The notes beneath the pieces were generated by a model. The model did not search any database and was not told the origin of the DNA. It saw only the letters and a list, made by a program, of their open reading frames with translations. Below, in pieces: positions 34,574 through 42,580 of a DNA stretch of 64,000 nucleotides. The stretch's first letter is position 1. Every line of letters begins with the position of its first letter. The position numbers and the translations under genes were made by a program. Source of the stretch: Streptomyces marokkonensis (GTDB lineage Bacteria; Actinomycetota; Actinomycetes; Streptomycetales; Streptomycetaceae); NCBI RefSeq assembly GCF_008312835.1, contig NZ_VSKS01000007.1:248001-312000 (forward strand), read 5' to 3'.

Positions 34574-35947
34574 ATGAGGCTCCGCGAGTCGGCTTTGGCA
34601 TTGGCCTCCCGGTATTCCGCCGACGTGCTGGCCGGGCGATATCGCCTGGACGCGTTCATCGGCTCGGGTGGTGCCGCCGACGTCCACCGGGGTCTCGACC
34701 TGCGTCTGCGACGACCGGTGGCCGTCAAGGTCTTCCGGCCCGGCGCCGGTGTGGACATGGAGGAACGTTTCCAGAGCGAAGCGGTGATTCTGGCCAGGCT
34801 GCAGCATCCCGGGCTGGTCACCGTCTATGACACCGGACGGCACCACGACCGCGCCTACCTCGTCATGCAGCTGATCGAAGGCCCCACGCTGAAGGGTCGC
34901 ATCGCCAAGGGGCCTCTGTCCCCCGATGAGACGGCCGCGCTCGGCGCCGGCCTTGCCGCGGCTCTGGCCCACACGCATGAAGCGGGGATCGTTCACCGTG
35001 ATGTGAAGCCGTCCAACATCATCCTGGATGAGTCCGGGCGTCCTCACCTGACCGACTTCGGTATTTCCCGGCTGCTCGACGGTACGACGCACACCGCCAC
35101 CGGCACGCTCATCGGCACAGCCGCGTATCTGTCCCCCGAGCAGGTGCTCGGCCGGCCCGTCGGCCAGGCCGTCGACGTCTACGCCCTCGGTCTCGTCCTC
35201 CTCGAGTGCCTCACGGGCAGGCTCGAGTACGGCGGCGGTCCCCTTGAGGCCGCGATCGCACGACTGCACCGTCAGCCGGTACTGCCCGACTCCCTGCCGA
35301 AGGACTTCGCGGCCCTGCTGCGGCACATGACCGCCCTGGAGGAGTGGAACCGCCCTCCGGCACACGAGTGTGCCCGGATACTGACCTCGCTGGCCGGTAC
35401 CGCACGTTCTGCATCCGTCCCGTCCGTGACCCAGGCCACGAGCTTCACGCCGATTCGGAAACCGGCACGGGACGCCGAGCCCACGCACCTGAACCCCTTG
35501 CCCGCGGTCAGCGCGACCGAGCGGAAAACGGCGGCCCCGCGGCGGCGCGCCCTCATCGCCAGTGGAACGGCCGCGCTCGCGGCCGTCTTGACCACCGCCG
35601 TCGCTGTCTCCGACGGCCCTTCACGAAATGACGCAACACCTGTGGCCCCGTCGTCGTCCATCCCCGATACCCCGGCCGAGCCGCACCGCGACGCCCCCGC
35701 GGTGCGGAGCCCACGTTCCGCCCCGGCCGACCCGAGCCGGAGTGCAGCCACCGAGGCAGCCGCACACCGCACCGCGGCCCCGACGCTCCACCCCGGCTCG
35801 GACGGCACTGAGGGCCGCCTGACCACGGACTCCTCCCATACGGGAAACGGGACCAGGACAAAGGCCCCCGGCGAACAACACGCCAAGTCCGAAACGGCTC
35901 GGAAGAACCAGGGAAAGGGTCAGAAGGGAGGGAGCAAGGAGCGGTGA
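34574..35947 (+). CDS. Transmembrane serine/threonine protein kinase (PknB/Hanks type)
   Basis: 457 aa from ATG 34574 (GGGAG 5-6 bases upstream). Kinase domain residues 20-280: glycine loop GSGGAADV (30-37), catalytic Lys in AVKVF (52), HRDVKPSN (141-148), DFG (161-163), then GTAAYLSPEQ activation/P+1 region. A membrane segment (RRRALIASGTAALAAVLTTAVAVS, about 315-338) leads to an external tail of 120 residues rich in Pro, Ser, Thr and finally Lys/Gly, with no PASTA repeats. It probably phosphorylates cytoplasmic proteins after an outside signal; the signal is unknown. Confidence 0.93.
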   Translation: MRLRESALALASRYSADVLAGRYRLDAFIGSGGAADVHRGLDLRLRRPVAVKVFRPGAGVDMEERFQSEAVILARLQHPGLVTVYDTGRHHDRAYLVMQLIEGPTLKGRIAKGPLSPDETAALGAGLAAALAHTHEAGIVHRDVKPSNIILDESGRPHLTDFGISRLLDGTTHTATGTLIGTAAYLSPEQVLGRPVGQAVDVYALGLVLLECLTGRLEYGGGPLEAAIARLHRQPVLPDSLPKDFAALLRHMTALEEWNRPPAHECARILTSLAGTARSASVPSVTQATSFTPIRKPARDAEPTHLNPLPAVSATERKTAAPRRRALIASGTAALAAVLTTAVAVSDGPSRNDATPVAPSSSIPDTPAEPHRDAPAVRSPRSAPADPSRSAATEAAAHRTAAPTLHPGSDGTEGRLTTDSSHTGNGTRTKAPGEQHAKSETARKNQGKGQKGGSKER

Positions 35948-35999
35948 TCCCGGCTACCGGGGCAGGCACCGCCTGGTTCTCCCGGCTGGGCGCGCGGCG

Positions 36000-36377
36000 T
36001 CAGGGAATGAGTGCCTGGCGGAGGGTGGGATGGCAGTCGATGACGCCGTCGACACCGGTGAGCTGCAGGACCCGCAGGACGGAGTCGGTGGGTCCGGCCA
36101 GGCGCAGCCAGCCGCTGGCTGCGGTGATGGCCCGGTGGGCGGAGATGAGGATGTTGATGCCGCTGGAGTCCATGAAGGTAACGCCGCGCATGTCCAGCAC
36201 GACGTGCGGGTGGGCGGCGTCGGAGACGTCCAGGGCCTGCCTGAGCTGATCGCCGGTGTGGTGGTCGATCTCCCCGGACAGGGTCAGCAGGCGAATGCCG
36301 TCGGTGGCGGTGGCCACGACCGACAGCCCGCCCATCTGGTGTGCCTGCTCGGCATTCGGTCTGGGTGTTTCAGCCAT
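36000..36377 (-). CDS. STAS-domain anti-anti-sigma factor
   Basis: 125 aa. GIRLLTLSGEIDHHTGDQLR, VVLDMRGVTFMDSSGINILI with the phospho-acceptor Ser in MDSSG (71/72), and LRLAGPTDSVLRVLQLTGVD. Unphosphorylated STAS proteins sequester HATPase anti-sigma kinases and free a sigma factor. It lies 149 bp from, and divergent to, the HATPase gene at 36527, so the two may be a partner-switch pair sharing a control region. Confidence 0.92.
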   Translation of the reverse strand: MAETPRPNAEQAHQMGGLSVVATATDGIRLLTLSGEIDHHTGDQLRQALDVSDAAHPHVVLDMRGVTFMDSSGINILISAHRAITAASGWLRLAGPTDSVLRVLQLTGVDGVIDCHPTLRQALIP

Positions 36378-36526
36378 ACTGGTGATACTTCCATACTGGA
36401 AGCTTCATCATGGGTGTCATCCCGCCCCTCTGGGTGACGCGTTCTGTGTGACGTAACCGGCACCGGGCGCGCGGCATGGGCCGTGAACGCGAGGGTAAGG
36501 GCGAGGGCGTGTACGGGGTGGCAGAA

Positions 36527-37015
36527 ATGAACGCGATGGATTCAGTGTCCGCGGGCGGTGACGGTAGCCTGCCGCGCGAGCGCGCCATACGGACGACGGT
36601 GGCCTTGGACGGCGGTGGCGCGGACATTGCCCACGCCCGTCACCTGGCTGTCGGCTTCCTCACCCGGGTGCAGGCCGAGCACGGCCTGCCCGTCTCGCAG
36701 CGCGCCATGGACGTGACGCAGCTGGTGGTCAGCGAGCTCGTCACCAACGCTCGCAAGTACGCGCCCGGCCCGGTGCTGCTGGACCTGCGGATCGCCGGCG
36801 ACACGGTCGAGGTAGTGGTGTGGGATTCCGAGCCGGTGCTGCCGATCGCCCGGTCCGCCGACGCCGGGCGGGTGGGGCAGCACGGGCTGGAGATCGTGAT
36901 GGCCGTCGCCCAGGGCTTCGAGGCCCAGCGGGAGCCGTTCGGCAAACGCATCACCGTCCGGATCGCCCTTCTGGACGAACCGGACAGTGACCTCGCCGGG
37001 CACGGCACCGTGTAG
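36527..37015 (+). CDS. HATPase_c anti-sigma-factor-type ATP-binding protein
   Basis: 162 aa from ATG 36527; earlier starts at 36476 are possible. The GHKL fold is clear: N-box QLVVSELVTNARKYAPGPVL, G1 VVVWDSEPVLP, and G2 RVGQHGLEIVMAVAQGF. The G1 motif is DSEP, lacking the canonical DxGxG, common in Streptomyces paralogues. Expected to act as an anti-sigma factor kinase of the RsbW type that binds a STAS protein, likely the divergent one at 36000-36377. Confidence 0.88.
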   Translation: MNAMDSVSAGGDGSLPRERAIRTTVALDGGGADIAHARHLAVGFLTRVQAEHGLPVSQRAMDVTQLVVSELVTNARKYAPGPVLLDLRIAGDTVEVVVWDSEPVLPIARSADAGRVGQHGLEIVMAVAQGFEAQREPFGKRITVRIALLDEPDSDLAGHGTV

Positions 37016-37078
37016 GCCCTGGCCCCTCGGGGCAGAGACGGCCCGCACACCGGGCACGTCGTTGCATCGTTCGGCTGA

Positions 37079-38023
37079 TCACCGTCTTTCATGATCCGCC
37101 CCGAGGCGGTCTGCCAGGTGGAGCAGATCTGCCAGGCGCAGCACCCGTCCGTCGAAGCCGGGCAGGGGGACATGGAGCGGCTGGGTCCAGCGGACGGGGA
37201 TGGCCTCCAGCCCGTGGTACGCCCCCGCAAGACCTCCGGTCACGGCGGCGACGGTGTCCGTGTCACCGCCGAGGTCGACCGCCGCGCGTATCGCGTCTTC
37301 GAAGCCGGTGGTGCTGCGCAGGGCCCAGACGGCGGAGCCCAGGCAGGGCCAGACGGCCCCGTTGAACTCGGTGGCTTGATCGGGGTGCCAGTCGGGCGCG
37401 AGGACGGTGGCATAGCGGCCGCGGTGGTCGGGGTGGAGGAGAGCGAGGATGTCCGGGAGCGCGGCGAGGGGATCGGCGTCCTCGAGGGTGACGCGGATGA
37501 GTTCGTGGAAGATCGCGGTGCCTTCCCAGGCCGCGCGGTCCCCGTGCGTGAGGGCAGCGATCCGGCGGGCCGCGTCCATGGTGGCTTCTCTGCCGACCGG
37601 CGCGAAATGGACCGCGGAGGTCGATGCCCGCATCAAAGAACCGTTCCCCGCTGCTCGCCGGTTGACCTGGAAATGGATCGCGGCGGCGAGGTCCCAGGGC
37701 ATGCCGTTGGTCAGGACGTCTTCGGTCTGCAGGCCGATGTCCTTCGGTTCCGATGCCGCCCACCGCTAGAAGCGGGTGAAGATGTCCGGCAGATCCAGTC
37801 CGCCCCGCTCCAGCAGCGACTCGGCGACCAGGACGGCCATCTGCGTGTCGTCGGTCGCCTCACCGGGGTCCCAGCCGCCGCCTCCGCACATCTCGCCACC
37901 GGCACCGGGTGTGGGAAACCGCGCGGAGAACGCTCCCTGGGGACCGAACTCGAAAGGACCGCCCAGCGCGTCACCCACCGCCGAGCCGACGATCGCGCCG
38001 GCCGCCCGCTGCATCCGCTTCAT
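37079..38023 (-). pseudogene. ADP-ribosylglycohydrolase family gene split by an in-frame TAG
   Basis: The frame is continuous from ATG 38023 to the stop at 37079 except for one TAG at 37766-37768 (codon 86 of 315). Before it: IVGSAVGDALGGPFEFGPQG and ATDDTQMAVLVAESLLERGG; after it: RWAASEPKDIGLQTEDVLTN, AAGNGSLMRASTSAVHF and AVDLGGDTDTVAAVTGGLAG, the metal-binding Asp clusters of the DraG/ARH family, which remove ADP-ribose from proteins. All catalytic blocks are intact, so the gene is otherwise in good order. Nonsense mutation, sequencing error or amber suppression are the options; a very recent loss is most likely. Confidence 0.8.
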
Positions 38024-38170
38024 CCGCGCAGGCTATCCGTGCCGCTCCGACGGCAGGGCAGCCCCGCTTCCTCCTTCGGCTCCCGCACCGTCGGCGGCGA
38101 ACGCGTCGCGTCCGGCGCCGCGTGACACACCCGGCCTGAGACACCCGCAGGGAGGGCCGCCGTCGGCCGC

Positions 38171-39448
38171 TCAGCCCTTCGTGTGTTCAGTGATCCAGCG
38201 CGCGGCGAGGAGTCCGGAGGCTGCGGTGAGGACGGCGGCCGCGATGACGGTGGCGTTCAGGCCGAGCGCGTCACCGAGGACGCCGGCGACGAGCGCGCCC
38301 GCGGCGTAGCCGATGTCGCGCCAGAACCGGTAGGTGCCCAGGGCGTTGGCCCGCCAGGCCGGGTGGGCGTGGTCGGAGATGGACGCGATGAGGGCCGGGT
38401 AGACCATGGCGGTGCCCAGGCCGAGCGCGACCGCGGACAGGATCCCCGCGAGCAGGGGCCGGTCCAGCAGAGCGAGGGCGAGGACGAAGCCGAAGGCCTG
38501 GACGAGCATTCCGTAGACGATGAGGGGTTTGCGACCGGCGCGGTCGGCGAGGTGGCCGGTCGGGATCTGCCCCAGCCCCCACAGGATCGGATAGAGGCCC
38601 TTGATCAGACCGACGGCGGCCAGGCCGAGCCCGCGGTCGGTGAAGAGCAGGGGGAAGACGCCCCAGGTGAGGCCGTCGTTGAGGTTGTTGATGAACCCGG
38701 CCTGACTGGCGCCGCGCAGGGAGCGGTCGCTCCAGGAGGTGCGAATGAAGGCGGCCTTCGGACCGGTGTCCTCGCCGGCCGGCAACGGCTTGGCGTGGTG
38801 GGCGAGTTCGAGGGCGACATGGGCGGCGGTGTCACGGACCACGAGGGCCAGCGCCAGTCCCGCGACGACGAAGACGATGCCGATGAGTTCGGGGACGGGC
38901 CGCAGACCGTAGCTGGTGGCGAGGTAGCCGGTGAGCAGGGCGGTGACACCGACCGCGGTGTACCCGGCGGCTTCGTTCAGGCCGGTGGCCAGGCCGCGCC
39001 GGGAGGGGCCGACGAGGTCGATCTTCATGTTGACGGTCATCGACCAGGTCAGACCCTGGTTCAGGCCGAGCAGGACGTTGGCGGCGACGATCCAGCCCCA
39101 GGAGGGTGCCCAGGCGAGCGCGAAGGGGACGGGGATGCCGAGCAGCCAGCCGGCCACCAGTAGCTGCTTGCGGCGGAAGCGGGCGGTGAGCGCTCCGGCG
39201 GCGAGGTTGGTCAACGCCTTGGTGACGCCGAAGGCGATGATGAAGGAGAACACGGCCAGGTCGCTGGTCAGGCCGAAGGTCTCGGAGCCGATCAGCGGCA
39301 CGGTGGTGCGCTCCAGGCCGACCAGGCCGCCGACGCAGACGTTGACGATGACCAGCAGGGTGAACTGCAGCCAGTTCTCACGCAGTCCGAGCCGTACGGG
39401 CCGCCCGGCGGCGTCGGTCGGCGTCGTGGCCGCAGGGGTGGCGTTCAT
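38171..39448 (-). CDS. MFS transporter (island of sulfur-type genes)
   Basis: 425 aa, 12 membrane segments. NWLQFTLLVIVNVCVGGLVG start, TVPLIGSETFGLTSDLAVFSFI, TARFRRKQLLVAGWLLGIPV, GLNQGLTWSMTVNMKIDLVG, GHLADRAGRKPLIVYGMLVQ and YRFWRDIGYAAGALVAG. This type of MFS protein is often found next to rhodanese and ArsR genes in actinomycetes. Its start overlaps the eroded rhodanese gene by 4 bp. It may export or import an inorganic or organic anion; the substrate is not known. Confidence 0.85.
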   Translation of the reverse strand: MNATPAATTPTDAAGRPVRLGLRENWLQFTLLVIVNVCVGGLVGLERTTVPLIGSETFGLTSDLAVFSFIIAFGVTKALTNLAAGALTARFRRKQLLVAGWLLGIPVPFALAWAPSWGWIVAANVLLGLNQGLTWSMTVNMKIDLVGPSRRGLATGLNEAAGYTAVGVTALLTGYLATSYGLRPVPELIGIVFVVAGLALALVVRDTAAHVALELAHHAKPLPAGEDTGPKAAFIRTSWSDRSLRGASQAGFINNLNDGLTWGVFPLLFTDRGLGLAAVGLIKGLYPILWGLGQIPTGHLADRAGRKPLIVYGMLVQAFGFVLALALLDRPLLAGILSAVALGLGTAMVYPALIASISDHAHPAWRANALGTYRFWRDIGYAAGALVAGVLGDALGLNATVIAAAVLTAASGLLAARWITEHTKG

Positions 39449-39774
39449 GAACGGCTGTCCTCCGCCCCCTGGGCGAGCCGCTGGCCGTGGGTGGTGGCGT
39501 AGTCGTCCGGTCCGCCGTCGAGGACCGCGATATCGGTGTGGCCGGCCCGCTCCAGGAGGCCGGCGCCGGTCATGGCGCGCTCGCCGTGCCCGCAGGCCAC
39601 GGCCGCGCCGGCGGCCGGCGGGGACGTCGGCGGTGACGAGGGGCGCGGTGGCAGTAGCCGGTCGAACTGGGTGGCGCTGTTGCCCGGCCCTTCGTCGACG
39701 ACGGGCATGAGGTGATCGTCCGCGAAGCCCACGGCGTCCTCCAAGATCTCGGGAACGGGGGAGTGGGGTCGCAC
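39445..39774 (-). CDS. Eroded rhodanese-like protein
   Basis: 109 aa from GTG 39774 (GGAGG 8 bases upstream). The C-terminal half keeps the rhodanese active-site loop ACGHGERAMTGAGLLERAGH with its Cys, followed by AVLDGGPDDYATTHG. The N-terminal half is short and low-complexity (PPRPSSPPTSPPAAGA) where homologues, often fused to a metallo-beta-lactamase domain, have a full fold. It is either a degraded sulfurtransferase or a minimal one. It is the first gene of an operon with the MFS transporter (4-bp overlap) and diverges from the ArsR-rhodanese regulator. Confidence 0.55.
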   Translation of the reverse strand: MRPHSPVPEILEDAVGFADDHLMPVVDEGPGNSATQFDRLLPPRPSSPPTSPPAAGAAVACGHGERAMTGAGLLERAGHTDIAVLDGGPDDYATTHGQRLAQGAEDSRS

Positions 39775-39802
39775 CGTCACACCCTCCGGACTCAACTACA
39801 CT

Positions 39803-39814
39803 AATCCATGGATT
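39803..39814. promoter_or_regulatory. Candidate operator palindrome of ArsR-rhodanese regulator
   Basis: AATCCATGGATT is a perfect 12-bp palindrome in a locally AT-rich patch between the divergent rhodanese/MFS operon (start 39774) and the ArsR-rhodanese gene (start 39828). The position suits control of both sides. Confidence 0.45.
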
Positions 39815-39827
39815 TATGGAGGATGTC

Positions 39828-40505
39828 ATGTCGGAGTACATGAAGAGCGCGACGAAGGCCCGGCTGTACGACGCCTTCGCGGCCAGCGGCAAGGCGCTGG
39901 CCAGCGGAAAGCGCCTGGAGCTGCTGGATCTGCTGGCCCAGGGCGAGCGCACCGTCGACGCGCTGGCGAAGGCTGCCGGGCTCAACCTGACCACCGCGTC
40001 CGCGCATCTCCAGACGCTCAAGCAGGCCGGGTTCGTCACGACCCGCCGTGAGGGCGTGCGCATCCACTACCGGCTGGCGGGCGACGACGTCGCCCAGCTG
40101 TTCGCGCTGCTGCGCAAGGTCGCCGAGGCCCACCAGTCCGCCGTACCCGCCGCGCGCGACGCCTACCTCGGCGAGGACACCTCCGCCGAGCTCAGCCGTG
40201 CGGAACTGCGGGTCCGCATCGCCGCCGGAGATGTCGTCGTGCTCGACGTACGGCCGGTCGCAGAGTACCGGGCCGGGCACATCCCCGGCGCCCTCTCCAT
40301 CCCGGTCGACGAGCTGCCCGGCCGGATCAACGAGCTGCCCGAGGACATGGAGATCGTCGTCTACTGCCGCGGCGAGTACTGCGTCCTCGCCCACGACGCC
40401 GTACGGCTGCTGACCGACCGCGGCCGCCGCGCGATCCGCCTCAACGACGGCATGCTCGAGTGGCGCCTGTCGGAGCTGCCCGTCGACGCCCCGGGCCTGA
40501 CGTGA
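39828..40505 (+). CDS. ArsR/SmtB-family regulator fused to a rhodanese domain
   Basis: 225 aa. Residues 15-105 are a winged helix (ASGKRLELLDLLAQGERTVD, LNLTTASAHLQTLKQAGFVT). Residues 120-215 are a rhodanese domain: DVVVLDVRPVAEYRAGHIPG and the active loop VVYCRGEYCVLAHDAVRLL, with catalytic Cys in CRGEYC. Such proteins are thought to sense persulfide or another reactive sulfur species through the rhodanese Cys and to derepress neighbouring genes. The ATG at 39828 has GGAGG 6 bases upstream. Flanked by two MFS genes. Confidence 0.93.
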   Translation: MSEYMKSATKARLYDAFAASGKALASGKRLELLDLLAQGERTVDALAKAAGLNLTTASAHLQTLKQAGFVTTRREGVRIHYRLAGDDVAQLFALLRKVAEAHQSAVPAARDAYLGEDTSAELSRAELRVRIAAGDVVVLDVRPVAEYRAGHIPGALSIPVDELPGRINELPEDMEIVVYCRGEYCVLAHDAVRLLTDRGRRAIRLNDGMLEWRLSELPVDAPGLT

Positions 40506-40681
40506 GGGGCATCCCCACCGACCTCGCCCAAACCCTCGGAGGCATGTGAACCCACCCCGCGCCCAGGTCCGCCGCGCTGCCCGTCCGGCACCGGCCGGTG
40601 CCACGACCGCCCCTCCCGCCAGGACCGACCGAGCCCTCTCTGCCGGTCCCGCACCCTCCACCACCGCTCCGGAAACGAGAC

Positions 40682-41950
40682 ATGACCAGTACCGCGCCCA
40701 CCGGCACGACGGCCTCCATACCCGACCCTGCTCAGGCCCAGCGCCGGATCCTGCGTGTTCTGGTCGCCTCCCAGGTCCTCAGCGGCGCAGGGCTCGCCGC
40801 GGGCGTCACCGTCGGCGCCCTCCTCGCCCAGGACATGCTCGGCTCCACGAGCCTCGCCGGCGTGCCCAGCGCCCTGTTCACCGCCGGATCCGCTCTCGCT
40901 GCCATCGCCGTCGGCCGCATCTCCCAGGCCCGCGGCCGCCGTCCCGGCCTCACGACCGGCTACTTCACCGGGGCACTCGGCTCGGCCGGCGTCATCGCCG
41001 CCGCCGTCGCGGACAACCCCGTTCTGCTGTTCATCGCCCTGTTCGTCTACGGAGCGGGCACCGCAACCAACCTCCAGGCCCGCTACGCCGGAGCCGACCT
41101 CGCCGCCCCCGGCCACCGCGCCCGCGCCGTCTCCACCGTCCTCGTCGCCACCACCCTCGGCGGCGTCGCCGGACCCAACCTCGCCGCCCCGACCGGCGAC
41201 CTGGCCGAAACCCTCGGCATACCCAGCCTCGCCGGGCCCTTCATCCTCTCCGGCCTCGCCTACGCCCTCGCCGCCCTCGCCCTCGCCGTCTGGCTGCGGC
41301 CCGATCCACTCGTCATGGCCCGCGCCCTCGCTGAGTCCAAGGACCCCGTAGCCGCCGCAGCTACGACCGCCGCCGACAACGAGGTGGACACACGGGAAGG
41401 GCGCGGAGGCGTCGTCCTCGGCGCGCTCGTCATGGTCCTCACTCAGCTCGTGATGGTCGCGATCATGACGATGACGCCGGTCCACATGCACGACCACGGC
41501 CACGGCACGGCCGCCTCCGGACTCGTCATCGCCATCCACATCGGCGCCATGTACCTGCCCTCGCCGCTCACCGGCTGGCTCGCCGACCGCTACGGCCGCA
41601 TGAAGATCGCAGCCGCCTCCGGCGTCACCCTCCTGGCCTCCGGCATCCTCGCCGCCTCCGCGCCAGGCGACTCCGTCGCTCTCCTCGCGCTCGCCCTGGC
41701 CCTGCTGGGGCTGGGCTGGAACTTCGGCCTCGTGTCCGGCACCGCGATCATCACGGACACCGTGCCGCTGGCCACCCGCGCCAAGACCCAGGGCCTGGTC
41801 GACGTCTCCATCGCCCTGGCCGGCGCCACCGGCGGCATGGCCTCCGGCATCATGGTCGCCGCGACGAGCTACCCCGCCCTCGCCCTCACCGGCGGCGTCC
41901 TCTCCCTCGCCCTGCTGCCCGCCGTCGCCGCCACCGCCTACCGCCGCTGA
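40682..41950 (+). CDS. MFS transporter downstream of ArsR-rhodanese regulator
   Basis: 422 aa, 12 segments: LVASQVLSGAGLAAGVTVGA, GRISQARGRRPGLTTGYFTG (loop 2-3), GAGTATNLQARYAGADLAAP, TLGGVAGPNLAAPTGDLAET, TPVHMHDHGHGTAASGLVIA and LTGWLADRYGRMKIAAASGV. The central loop contains a His-rich stretch (HMHDHGHG). It follows the regulator by 176 bp on the same strand. The GxxNLQxRYAGxDLA block marks it as a member of an MFS branch often linked to ArsR-type genes. The substrate is unknown. Confidence 0.85.
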   Translation: MTSTAPTGTTASIPDPAQAQRRILRVLVASQVLSGAGLAAGVTVGALLAQDMLGSTSLAGVPSALFTAGSALAAIAVGRISQARGRRPGLTTGYFTGALGSAGVIAAAVADNPVLLFIALFVYGAGTATNLQARYAGADLAAPGHRARAVSTVLVATTLGGVAGPNLAAPTGDLAETLGIPSLAGPFILSGLAYALAALALAVWLRPDPLVMARALAESKDPVAAAATTAADNEVDTREGRGGVVLGALVMVLTQLVMVAIMTMTPVHMHDHGHGTAASGLVIAIHIGAMYLPSPLTGWLADRYGRMKIAAASGVTLLASGILAASAPGDSVALLALALALLGLGWNFGLVSGTAIITDTVPLATRAKTQGLVDVSIALAGATGGMASGIMVAATSYPALALTGGVLSLALLPAVAATAYRR

Positions 41951-42580
41951 ACCACGAAACGTCGAGCCCTGTAACAGCGACCGGCCCCGGACCGCCGGAT
42001 CCGGGCCGTCGCAGGCTCCCGACCGGGCCATGTGGCGGTGAGCAGGTGGCTGGCGGCCTCGCTGCTGACCGGACACGGCGCCTTCGGTCCGCCCGTTCCC
42101 GTCCCGGAGGACCCGCAGAGCGGGTCCGCGTTCCACGCCAGTCCCGAGGGCGACGACCACGCCGACGGCCGCACCAGGGCGGAGCGCGTCCTCCCGGCTC
42201 CCTGAGCATCGGCCGGGGGAGGCCGGGAGCACCGGCAGGCCCGTCGTGCTCGACTCCGCGGGCGTGGTCGGCCCTGCGCCGCTGACGGGGCCCGGGGTGC
42301 AGTGGGCTGCGCGGCGGGTTGGCAGGTGCCGCTCAGGCCGACGCAGGTGCCCGCCATAGTGTGGACGGCGGCCGGCTCCGGATACCGCGGCCGGATCTCG
42401 TTCGCCACGACGGCATTCGGCCAACACGCCACCGATTTGCCTCTCCCGGACAACCGAGAGGCAGGCCCGTTCCTCTGACAGCGGGGCACAGCAAGAGCCT
42501 CTCAGCGTGCCGGCCCGGCGAAACCTGCCGGCCGAGTCGCGCCGGCTGCTTTTCCCACAGCGACGGAGGACGAGGGAACA
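41951..42580. other. Long intergenic region
   Basis: 630 bp before the lysyl-oxidase-like gene. A 55-codon GTG-started frame at 42038-42205 (start VSRWLAASLLTGHGAFGPPV) has no ribosome site and no recognised family. No operator or clear hairpin was found. The last 100 bp should hold the promoter of the secreted copper protein. Confidence 0.35.

Noticed and set aside
42038-42205. 55-codon GTG-started frame
   Set aside because: No ribosome site and no family resemblance; open frames of this length are common by chance at this GC content.
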